The notes beneath the pieces were generated by a model. That model did no database searches, was not told the origin of the DNA, and was given only the letters and a program-made list of their open reading frames with translations. A program made the position numbers and the translations under genes. Below, in pieces: positions 1-5,317 of a stretch of 8,102 bases of DNA; the stretch's first letter is position 1; every line of letters begins with the position of its first letter. The stretch is taken from positions 1-8,102 of the forward strand of contig CAKUYG010000097.1 of assembly GCA_934702165.1 (NCBI GenBank). Direction: 5' to 3'. The stretch comes from an uncultured Bacteroidales bacterium. Its GTDB lineage: Bacteria; Bacteroidota; Bacteroidia; Bacteroidales; UBA932.

Positions 1-1
1 C

Positions 2-271
2 CTCTGGAGTTCGCGTAAGTTTCCCACTGCGGGTGACAATACCAACCTTGCCATTGTCGGGCTTTTCAAGCCGGTGAGCAATGCCACCGCCCTTGGGGCT
101 GACGGCTACACCAAGAAGGCTTGGGGCTCGGATCTCGTGAAGTATGAGAAGGAGTATCTCGACTACCTCTTCTATGACTATGTAAGTGCGCCTATTTATC
201 TGGTGCCTTTCACCCCTAACGTACTTTCTACAGGAGGATTCACAAACGGCTATGGCTTCGAGCAGCAGTAG
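2..271 (+). CDS. C-terminal end of an unidentified protein, possibly SusD/RagB-like (5' end outside window)
   Basis: An open frame enters from the left edge in the phase of base 2 and ends at TAG (269-271), giving 89 residues. The tail is rich in aromatic residues (KYEKEYLDYLFYDY) and ends with a stretch containing YLVPFTPNVL and NGYGFEQQ. SusD/RagB starch-binding lipoproteins of Bacteroidota often end in a comparable Y-L-x-P-[IF]...N-P-G-[YW] pattern, so a SusD-like identity is possible. The match is weak, however, and the usual NPG is not exact. A GTG at 74 could be read as a start, but the frame is open to the window edge, so this is more likely the 3' part of a larger gene. No transmembrane segment is visible in the part seen. 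Existence of the coding region is moderately supported; the function is a guess. Confidence 0.5.
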   Translation, partial: LWSSRKFPTAGDNTNLAIVGLFKPVSNATALGADGYTKKAWGSDLVKYEKEYLDYLFYDYVSAPIYLVPFTPNVLSTGGFTNGYGFEQQ

Positions 272-290
272 TGTCGACACCTTATAGAAG

Positions 291-327
291 TGCTTGCCGC
301 AGCCGGGATGTCTAACTGCGGCAAGCA
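291..327 (+). terminator. Perfect 12-bp stem-loop downstream of the first gene
   Basis: The arms TGCTTGCCGCAG (291-302) and CTGCGGCAAGCA (316-327) are perfectly complementary, with a 13-nt loop, and begin 20 bp after the stop codon of the preceding gene. Placement and stability suit a transcript end or a 3' stabilising hairpin. No U-tract follows (the next bases are GATATAGTATG), so it is not a classical intrinsic terminator. A 10-bp palindrome, GTGTCGACAC (271-280), lies just before it. Confidence 0.5.
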
Positions 328-393
328 GATATAGTATGCCCGGAGGTGCGGATGTTTCTGGCTGTTTTCACCCTTATCTTTCGTATTTGTATA

Positions 394-414
394 ATGTAAG
401 ATTTATTCTTACAT
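394..414 (+). promoter_or_regulatory. Inverted repeat, likely operator in front of parD
   Basis: ATGTAAG (394-400) and CTTACAT (408-414) form a perfect 7-bp inverted repeat around a 7-bp AT-rich spacer. It lies 18 bp before the probable antitoxin start, in an AT-rich patch containing TTTGTATAAT (386-395) that resembles promoter sequence. ParD antitoxins carry an N-terminal ribbon-helix-helix that binds such palindromes to repress their own operon, so this is the natural operator candidate. The position and symmetry are seen directly; the regulatory role is inferred. No clean TAnnTTTG -7 box is visible here. Confidence 0.45.
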
Positions 415-431
415 ATGAGGGTGTAAATAGA

Positions 432-698
432 TTGCTTATTCCAAGAACTGTAACTGTTACTTTGGGACCTCATTTTGAGGAGTTTATCCGTACCAACATT
501 GCCGGAGGGCGTTATAATAACGCCAGCGAAGTGATACGTGCCGGACTCAGGCGGCTCGAAGAAGAAGAGAACCGTCTTGCCGCTATCCGTGCTGCTCTGA
601 AAGATGGAGAGGAAAGCGGAATCGTTGAGGACTTTGATCCTGATGTTTTTCTGAGGAAGCTGAATGAGGCGAGGGAAAATAAAGTACAAGATATCTAA
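432..698 (+). CDS. parD: ParD-family antitoxin (type II toxin-antitoxin), start codon degenerate
   Basis: The protein (88 aa from TTG 432) reads PRTVTVTLG...HFEEFI...GRYNNASEVIRAGLRRLEEEE, the signature of the ParD ribbon-helix-helix antitoxin. Residues ~5-45 are the DNA-binding N-terminal part, and the later DFDPDVFLRKL segment is the C-terminal toxin-wrapping region. The frame is complete at its 3' end and has the normal family length. The start is odd: where homologues usually begin with M before [AP]RT there is ATT (438), the nearest permitted start is TTG (432), and the only in-frame ATG nearby (336) lies upstream of the operator-like palindrome. The frame stays open further upstream, back through the stem-loop at 291-327, but that extension looks spurious. 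The gene overlaps a ParE remnant by 20 nt, the usual parDE arrangement. It is probably a relic or an orphan antitoxin; whether it is expressed is unknown. Confidence 0.7.
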   Translation: MLIPRTVTVTLGPHFEEFIRTNIAGGRYNNASEVIRAGLRRLEEEENRLAAIRAALKDGEESGIVEDFDPDVFLRKLNEARENKVQDI

Positions 699-772
699 GC
701 TCGCGGAGAGAGATCTGGCAGAAATATGGCAGTATACGTTATGATAAAATGGATGTTGACAGACATCTATAG
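679..772 (+). pseudogene. parE: ParE-type toxin remnant, internally deleted and frameshifted
   Basis: From the codon at 679, which is ATA where a start ATG is expected, the frame reads KYKISKLAERDLAEIWQYT and then stops at TGA 742-744. This is the conserved N-terminus of RelE/ParE-superfamily toxins. Starting at 740 in the next frame, the sequence reads YDKMDVDRHL followed by TAG (770-772), which resembles the conserved ParE C-terminus (typically ...LHxRMDxxRHL-stop). Roughly 55-65 codons between these ends are missing, judged from the usual ~95-100 residue toxin, and the join is out of frame. The toxin is therefore dead by three changes: start codon, internal deletion and frameshift. The N-terminal part overlaps the parD 3' end, as in intact loci. 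It is too short to appear as an ordinary open reading frame. Confidence 0.75.
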
Positions 773-1094
773 TGCTGATGTGGCAGAGTGACGAACCGGA
801 GGTAGGGATGCCGCCTGTGAGGCTTTTGTGTTGAGCAGGTGTCAAACCTGCCCCGGTGTCTATTCGCCTATAAGTGATTTCTAATGTGAAAAGTCTGATT
901 CCGGAAGGGTCGGTCACGGTTATGTGCTGTGTATGGGTCTGGAAGCAATTCTCACCAGGCCGAGGTGGTCTGCCAAGGTGGGTCGGTTTTGCCGATCCCC
1001 GACAGAACGTTGTCTGGGCAGGGTGGTCGTGACCGGGTTTGACGGAATCTGGCGAGAGAGCGGTATCCTCGGGGGAAGTGTTGTGCCGGAGACT
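773..1094. other. Intergenic stretch with no supportable gene
   Basis: These 322 bases lie between the dead toxin and the 3' end of fabD. Short frames on either strand show no recognisable motif. There are two small imperfect hairpins: GCAGGT-GTCAA-ACCTGC at 835-851 (6-bp stem) and GGGTCGG...CCGATCCC at 980-999 (7 bp with one bulge). Neither is followed by a U-tract on either strand, so I do not call a terminator for fabD. The stretch may be debris left after decay of the toxin-antitoxin region. Confidence 0.5.
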
Positions 1095-1979
1095 CTAGCC
1101 GATGCTGACTTCGGCTCCGGCTGAAGAGGCGATGCGCTTGATCAGGCCCTGAAGTACCGATCCGGGACCAAGTTCCTTGAAAGATGTCGCCCCGTCTGCG
1201 AGCATGTTCTCCACTGTCTGGGTCCATTTCACCGGTGAGGTGAGCTGCTTGAGCAGATTGTCCTTGATTTGTGCCGGGTCGGTCTCCGGCATTGCGGTAA
1301 CGTTCTGGTAGATTGGGCAGGATGGGGCCTTGACTTCGGTTTTCTCTATGGCTTTGCCCAGTTCCACGCGGGCGGCCTCCATGAGAGGTGAGTGGAATGC
1401 TCCGCTGACGCTCAGCGGAAGGGCTCTCTTGGCACCTGCGGCTTTCATGGCTTCGCAGGCAGCCTCCACTGCTTGCTTCTCTCCCGAGATGACGACCTGG
1501 CCGTTGCAGTTGTAGTTGGCCGGAATCACGATCCCCTCAATGCCGGCGCAGATTTCCTCCACTTTCTCGTTCGGCAGTCCGATGATGGCTGCCATTCCGC
1601 CCGGGTTGGCCTCGCAGCATTTCTGCATCTCGCTGGCGCGTACGGCCACGAGTCTGAGTGCTGATTCGAAATCCACGGCGCCGCAGGCCACGAGGGCCGA
1701 AAATTCGCCGAGGGAGTGGCCTCCGACCATGTCCGGAGCCGGAAGACCTTCGCTGCAGAGGGCGAGACAGACGGAGTGGAGGAAGATGGCCGGCTGGGTG
1801 ACCCTGGTCGCGCGCAGGTCTTCATCGCTGCCGCCAAACATTATATCGGTAATTCTGAAGCCGAGGATGTCGTTGGCCCTCTCCATCATCTCGCGGGCCT
1901 TGGGGCTGTTGTCGTACAGGTCCTTGCCCATTCCTGAGAACTGGGCTCCCTGTCCTGGGAATACATAAGCAGTCTTCAT
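1095..1979 (-). CDS. fabD: Malonyl-CoA:acyl-carrier-protein transacylase FabD
   Basis: FabD moves malonyl groups from CoA to acyl carrier protein, supplying the elongation units of type II fatty-acid synthesis in the cytoplasm. The 294-residue protein has the full family length. It shows the N-terminal VFPGQGAQ (6-13), the nucleophile elbow GHSLGE with Ser89, the substrate-binding Arg114, the NxNxxxQVVISG segment (~157-166), the catalytic His196 in AFHSPLM, and the C-terminal GPGSVLQGL. An ATG at 1988 would add three residues (MHT). I prefer 1979 because homologues begin MKxAYVFPGQG and because a -7 box at 2002-2009 would leave only a few leader bases before 1988. It appears to be transcribed alone, diverging from the tRNA. 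Nothing about the enzyme is unusual. Confidence 0.97.
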   Translation of the reverse strand: MKTAYVFPGQGAQFSGMGKDLYDNSPKAREMMERANDILGFRITDIMFGGSDEDLRATRVTQPAIFLHSVCLALCSEGLPAPDMVGGHSLGEFSALVACGAVDFESALRLVAVRASEMQKCCEANPGGMAAIIGLPNEKVEEICAGIEGIVIPANYNCNGQVVISGEKQAVEAACEAMKAAGAKRALPLSVSGAFHSPLMEAARVELGKAIEKTEVKAPSCPIYQNVTAMPETDPAQIKDNLLKQLTSPVKWTQTVENMLADGATSFKELGPGSVLQGLIKRIASSAGAEVSIG

Positions 1980-2001
1980 TGTGTGCATTTTTATTTCGCT
2001 G

Positions 2002-2009
2002 CAAAATTA
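2002..2009 (-). promoter_or_regulatory. Bacteroidota-type -7 promoter element for fabD
   Basis: Read on the minus strand, 2009 to 2002 is TAATTTTG, an exact match to the Bacteroidota -7 consensus TAnnTTTG. It sits 22 bp upstream of the preferred fabD ATG (13 bp upstream of the alternative one), which would give a short leader. I see no clear TTTG at -33. The motif match is direct; promoter activity is inferred. Confidence 0.5.
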
Positions 2010-2042
2010 CAGAAAAATCAGTATATTTGCATTTCGGTAACC

Positions 2043-2114
2043 GCCCCCTTAGTTTAATGGATAAAATTTAGGATTCCGGTTCCTACGATAGGCGTTCGAT
2101 TCGCCTAGGGGGTA
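2043..2114 (+). tRNA. tRNA-Arg with anticodon CCG
   Basis: The 72-nt sequence folds into a full cloverleaf. The acceptor stem is GCCCCCT (2043-2049) with AGGGGGT (2107-2113), including a G1-U72 wobble. The D-arm is GTTT/AAAT with GG in the loop. The anticodon stem TAGGA/TCCTA encloses loop TTCCGGT, placing anticodon CCG at 2076-2078. The variable loop has 4 nt, and the T-arm AGGCG/CGCCT encloses loop TTCGATT. U8, A9 and U33 are in place, and the base after the D-loop GG is A, the A20 identity element of tRNA-Arg. It reads CGG codons. The discriminator is A2114; the next bases are CTA, so CCA is not encoded and must be added by the nucleotidyltransferase. A palindromic element begins at the next base. 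Confidence 0.9.
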
Positions 2115-2285
2115 CTAAGAAGTTGTTTTGATTTATGTTGAAAATTCTTTTACTGGCTTTTTCGCCATAGTTTTCCTGGCTTTTTCAGTCAGATAGTTCT
2201 ACTATCTTTTTCAAAATCCAGAAAAAACTCTGGCGGAAAAATCTTCATAAAATTTATGACAAATAAATTCAAAACAACTTCTTAG
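2115..2285. repeat. 171-bp imperfect palindrome with perfect 16-bp terminal inverted repeats (MITE-like)
   Basis: The ends CTAAGAAGTTGTTTTG (2115-2130) and CAAAACAACTTCTTAG (2270-2285) are exact reverse complements. The interior continues as an imperfect palindrome: the left arm segment around GCCATAGTTTTCCTGG pairs with the right arm segment whose complement is GCCAGAGTTTTTTCTGG. The centre is AGATAGT-TCT-ACTATCT (2191-2207). Smaller internal structures are an 11-nt direct repeat CTGGCTTTTTC (2153-2163 and 2176-2186) and a palindrome CATAAAATTTATG (2246-2258). There is no transposase, and I see no convincing target-site duplication. It could be a MITE or an insertion-sequence relic, or a long transcribed hairpin that ends the tRNA transcript or sits in the leader of pheA. 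The element is much more AT-rich than the genes on either side of it. Confidence 0.75.
2191..2212 (+). terminator. Terminator-like hairpin at the centre of the palindrome
   Basis: The 7-bp stem AGATAGT/ACTATCT with a TCT loop is followed directly by TTTTC, the form of a small intrinsic terminator. It lies ~80 nt after tRNA-Arg and ~85 nt before pheA, so it could end the tRNA transcript and keep the aromatic operon independent. The stem is short and AT-rich, so it would be weak alone; as the apex of the larger hairpin it could be stabilised. Confidence 0.35.
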
Positions 2286-2294
2286 ATAGTCTTT

Positions 2295-3365
2295 ATGGAC
2301 AGTCTTGATGACATCAGAGGGAGAATCAATGAGATAGACTCCAAACTGGCAGATCTTTTCGAGCAGCGCATGGTTGAATCCGGCCGGGTGGCCGAGCTGA
2401 AGCGGCGGGAGGCTCTTCCCGTCTGCGACCCTGCGAGGGAAGCGGAAGTGATCAGGCGCAACTCGGCGCTGGTCGGGGACGACACCATCAGGGAATATTA
2501 CATCAATTTCGAGCAGGAGCTCATGGCGCTTTCCCGCAAATATCAGCAGCGCCTGCTGTCAGGGATGAAGATTGCCTACAGCGGAGTGCCCGGCGCTTTT
2601 GCCGGCATTGCCGCGGAGAGGATGTTCCCCGGTGCCGAGCTTGTCCCATGTAGAGACTTCGAGAGTGCATACTGTGCTTGTGCCAGTGGGGATTGTGATT
2701 CTGCGGTGCTGCCTTTTGAGAACAGTTCGGCAGGGGAGGTTTCCGCCGTCACTGACCTGATGTTCTCCGGCCCGCTGTTCATCAACAAGGTGGAGGCCAT
2801 AGAGGCGGTGCAGAACCTGCTCGGAGTCGAGGGCGCAAGCCTTGAGACAGTCACCCAGGTGGTAAGCCATCCCCAGGCCCTGTCCCAGTGTGCAGAGTAT
2901 ATCCGCATTCATGGATTCAGCCAGCACGAATACCCCAACACTGCATCGGCCGCCAAGATGGTCTCCGAGACTGCAGACAAGAGCGTAGCCGCCATCGGAA
3001 GTGCCGAGTGTGCTGAAATCTATGGGCTTAAAGTGTTGGAGGCGCGTATCAACGGGTCCAGTGTCAATACCACGCGCTTCGCCGCGTTCTCCCGGGCCCA
3101 GTCTTTCAGCCGGACGCGCGACAGCCACTTCATCCTCATGTTCACCGTCAAGAACGAGGCCGGATCTTTGGCAAAGACTCTGAATATCATCGGAGCGCAC
3201 GGATACAACATGAGCTGCCTCCGCAGCCGTCCGATGAAAGGGCTGATGTGGAACTACTACTTCTATGTGGAGCTCGACGGCAATATCGACACCCGTGACG
3301 GGCGCAGCATGCTCAACGAACTCGGCACCTTGTGCGATCGTCTCAAGGTAGTCGGCTCATTCTGA
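2295..3365 (+). CDS. pheA: Bifunctional chorismate mutase / prephenate dehydratase with ACT domain
   Basis: This 356-residue cytoplasmic enzyme converts chorismate to prephenate and then to phenylpyruvate, the precursor of phenylalanine. Residues 1-~90 are an AroQ-type mutase in which all eight E. coli active-site positions can be aligned: R8, R25, K36, D45, R48, E49, S80 and Q84. Residues ~92-275 are the dehydratase, starting at KIAYSGVPGAFA and carrying SHPQALSQC and the catalytic TRF motif at 260-262. Residues ~278-352 are an ACT domain for phenylalanine feedback. In that domain the usual GALV is GSLA (290-293) and the usual ESRP is RSRP (310-313), so Phe binding may differ. The ATG at 2295 gives the expected start, but no Shine-Dalgarno sequence is visible. 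It is first in a tight operon, and its leader is almost entirely the palindromic repeat. Confidence 0.96.
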   Translation: MDSLDDIRGRINEIDSKLADLFEQRMVESGRVAELKRREALPVCDPAREAEVIRRNSALVGDDTIREYYINFEQELMALSRKYQQRLLSGMKIAYSGVPGAFAGIAAERMFPGAELVPCRDFESAYCACASGDCDSAVLPFENSSAGEVSAVTDLMFSGPLFINKVEAIEAVQNLLGVEGASLETVTQVVSHPQALSQCAEYIRIHGFSQHEYPNTASAAKMVSETADKSVAAIGSAECAEIYGLKVLEARINGSSVNTTRFAAFSRAQSFSRTRDSHFILMFTVKNEAGSLAKTLNIIGAHGYNMSCLRSRPMKGLMWNYYFYVELDGNIDTRDGRSMLNELGTLCDRLKVVGSF

Positions 3366-3370
3366 GTAAG

Positions 3371-4462
3371 ATGAAAAATTCCATCGGTACAAGCGTCATC
3401 ATGACCGTATTCGGCGAGAGCCACGGCCCCGCAGTGGGGGCGGTGCTCGACGGGCTTGCACCAGGCATCTCCGTTGATGATGCGTTCATCGCCTCGCAGC
3501 TCTCTCGCCGCCGTCCTTCGGGATCTCTCGATACGGCCCGTGTGGAGAAGGACAATTATCAGATAATCAGCGGTGTCCATAACGGATACACTACCGGTGC
3601 GCCGCTCACCATAATCATACCCAATGAGAATGTCCGCAGTTCGGATTATCAGGAAGGCATAGCGCGTCCGTCCCACAGTGACTTTGCAGCGGAGATGAAG
3701 TACCACGGTTTCGAGGATCTTCGCGGAGGCGGCCATTTCTCGGGGAGAGTGACCGCTGGGGTTGTGGCTGCCGGGGCGATATGTCTAAGTGCCCTGAAGT
3801 CAAGGGGGATTACAATCGGCACGCATATCCTCAGTTGTGCCGGGGTGAAGGACAGACCATTTTCCCTTGACCCGCAGGAAGAGATTACATCTTTGGAAAC
3901 CAAGCATTTCCCGGTGCTTGATGATGTCTCCGAGGCGATGGGAGATGCAATCCTCAGGGCCAAAGAGGCCGGAGATTCCGTCGGGGGCGTGATCCAGAGC
4001 GCAGTCTGCGGACTCCCGGCGGGGGTGGGGGAGCCGTGGTTCGACTCCCTCGAAGGGATGATTTCCCGTGCCGCCTTCGCCATAGGCGGCATAAAGGGGA
4101 TAGAATTCGGCGATGGCTTTGGCCTCTCCGCCATGCGCGGCTCAGCGGCCAACGACCCGTTCCGGATCAAGGACGGGCGCATAGTCACCACGACAAACCG
4201 CAGCGGCGGGATCAACGGCGGGATCAGCAACGGCATGCCGCTTGTCTTCAATATGGCGGTGCGCCCCACTCCTTCCATCTTCAAGGCGCAGGAGACGGTG
4301 GATTTCCGCCGCGCAAAGGAGGTCGAACTCAGCCTCAAGGGGAGGCACGATCCGGCGATAACACGCCGTATCTGCATAGTAGTGACAAGCATGGTGGCCG
4401 TTGTGCTCTGCGATGCACTCGCACTGCGCTTTGGAACGGACTTCTTGGGAGGGGAAAAATGA
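3371..4462 (+). CDS. aroC: Chorismate synthase
   Basis: AroC removes the 3-phosphate of EPSP (1,4-elimination, reduced FMN required) to give chorismate, the last shikimate step. The 363-residue protein has the usual length. It shows FGESHG with catalytic His18 (15-19), RPSHSDF with the second catalytic His102, the RGGGHFSGR flavin/substrate region (118-126), GGIKGIEFGDGF, GGISNGMP and the C-terminal GRHDP. Many bacteria instead have RPGHAD in the second position; the GGGHFSGR form is one I associate with Clostridia-type enzymes. The start at 3371 (MKNSIGTSV) is chosen because the family begins just before GESHG; the frame runs 39 bases further upstream into pheA. It begins 5 bp after pheA and overlaps tyrA by 4 bp, so the product is made next to its consumers. 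Confidence 0.96.
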   Translation: MKNSIGTSVIMTVFGESHGPAVGAVLDGLAPGISVDDAFIASQLSRRRPSGSLDTARVEKDNYQIISGVHNGYTTGAPLTIIIPNENVRSSDYQEGIARPSHSDFAAEMKYHGFEDLRGGGHFSGRVTAGVVAAGAICLSALKSRGITIGTHILSCAGVKDRPFSLDPQEEITSLETKHFPVLDDVSEAMGDAILRAKEAGDSVGGVIQSAVCGLPAGVGEPWFDSLEGMISRAAFAIGGIKGIEFGDGFGLSAMRGSAANDPFRIKDGRIVTTTNRSGGINGGISNGMPLVFNMAVRPTPSIFKAQETVDFRRAKEVELSLKGRHDPAITRRICIVVTSMVAVVLCDALALRFGTDFLGGEK

Positions 4463-5316
4463 AAAACAAAAAGGTTCTTATAGTCGGATTGGGTCTTATG
4501 GGTGGCTCTTATGCTGCCGCGTTGAGCTCTGCCGGATATGAAGTGGGCGGCCTCTCCGACCGTCAGGATGCCCTGGATTATGCCAGACGCAGGAACTGGA
4601 TAAGGCACGGGATGACCAGCCCGGATCCGAAATATATTGAAGGTTTTGACATCGTCGTCTCCGCGCTCTATCCACGTGTCTTCATAGATTGGGTGCGGGA
4701 CAACGGGGGGCATCTCAGGCGCGGTTCGACACTTACCGACATTTCCGGTGTCAAGGGCTGTGTGGTGCCGCGGATACAGGGCATGCTTGCCGGCAGGGTC
4801 GAGTTCGTGCCTGCCCATCCCATGGCCGGAAGGGAGTTTTCCGGGATAGAATACAGCGACCCGGGCATATTCAAGGGGGCCAATTTCATCATCACCCCGA
4901 CAGAGCGCAACACCCCGGAAGGCATAGCCGTGGTGGAGGACATGGCACGTGACATGGGATTCGGGAAGATCTCCTCCCTCAGCCTCGAGAGGCACGACGA
5001 GATGGTGGGCTTCCTCTCGCAGTTGACTCATTGTATCGCCGTGGCCCTGATGACCTGCAAGGAATCAAGGCACCTGGTGGACTACACAGGCGACTCTTTC
5101 CGTGACCTCACGCGTATCGCCAGGATCAACGAAGACATGTGGACGGAGCTCTTCTTGGAAAACAAGGACGAACTGCTCAGCCAGATGGACCTTTTCATGG
5201 ACAGGTTCGGTGCCCTGCGTGACGCCGTCCGCGACTCGGACGAGCAGACCATGAAAGAGATGATGCGCCTCTCGACCTTGAGACGCTCGTGGTTTGACAA
5301 GAAAAAGGAGAAGTAG
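4459..5316 (+). CDS. tyrA: Prephenate dehydrogenase (or arogenate dehydrogenase)
   Basis: TyrA oxidatively decarboxylates prephenate to 4-hydroxyphenylpyruvate with NAD(P)+, committing flux to tyrosine. The 285-residue protein begins with a Rossmann dinucleotide fold (VGLGLMGGS, 9-17). It has DISGVK (94-99, likely the family's active-site Ser), AHPMAGRE with His120, SQLTH with His191, and a helical dimerisation domain carrying FRDLTRIA with Arg219, which is expected to bind the substrate carboxylate. It has no fused mutase and no ACT domain, so any tyrosine feedback would need another route. The start ATG at 4459 overlaps the aroC stop (ATGA) and has GGGAGGGG upstream, a good ribosome-binding site; a much longer in-frame extension back into aroC is a reading-frame artefact. 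Arogenate as substrate cannot be excluded. Confidence 0.95.
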   Translation: MKNKKVLIVGLGLMGGSYAAALSSAGYEVGGLSDRQDALDYARRRNWIRHGMTSPDPKYIEGFDIVVSALYPRVFIDWVRDNGGHLRRGSTLTDISGVKGCVVPRIQGMLAGRVEFVPAHPMAGREFSGIEYSDPGIFKGANFIITPTERNTPEGIAVVEDMARDMGFGKISSLSLERHDEMVGFLSQLTHCIAVALMTCKESRHLVDYTGDSFRDLTRIARINEDMWTELFLENKDELLSQMDLFMDRFGALRDAVRDSDEQTMKEMMRLSTLRRSWFDKKKEK

Positions 5317-5317
5317 C

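Noticed and set aside
835..851. Hairpin as a terminator for fabD or the toxin-antitoxin locus
   Set aside because: Only a 6-bp stem, no U-tract on either strand, and ~245 bp from the fabD stop.
312..917. A 201-codon minus-strand frame across the antitoxin and toxin remnant
   Set aside because: The plus-strand ParD frame explains the sequence; the antisense product has no family signature.
924..1124. A 66-codon plus-strand frame overlapping the 3' end of fabD
   Set aside because: No motif or promoter support, and its last third is antisense to the conserved fabD end.
2135..2170. Possible leader peptide MLKILLLAFSP before the aromatic operon
   Set aside because: It contains a single Phe and no Tyr, lies within the arm of the palindrome, and so lacks the codon run expected of an attenuation leader.
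2115..2285. CRISPR array or integrase attachment site next to the tRNA
   Set aside because: There is one inverted-repeat element, with no regularly spaced direct repeats, no tRNA 3' end duplication downstream and no integrase gene in the window.
4036..4458. N-terminal extension of TyrA into aroC
   Set aside because: The Rossmann GxGxxG motif sits at residues 10-15 of the ATG at 4459, which has a good ribosome-binding site; upstream residues are an out-of-frame reading of aroC.
3649..5031. A 460-codon open frame on the minus strand antisense to aroC and tyrA
   Set aside because: Both plus-strand genes are complete with all catalytic motifs; the antisense product spans two genes, is rich in His, Pro, Arg and Ser and shows no domain. 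Long antisense frames are common in GC-rich coding DNA.
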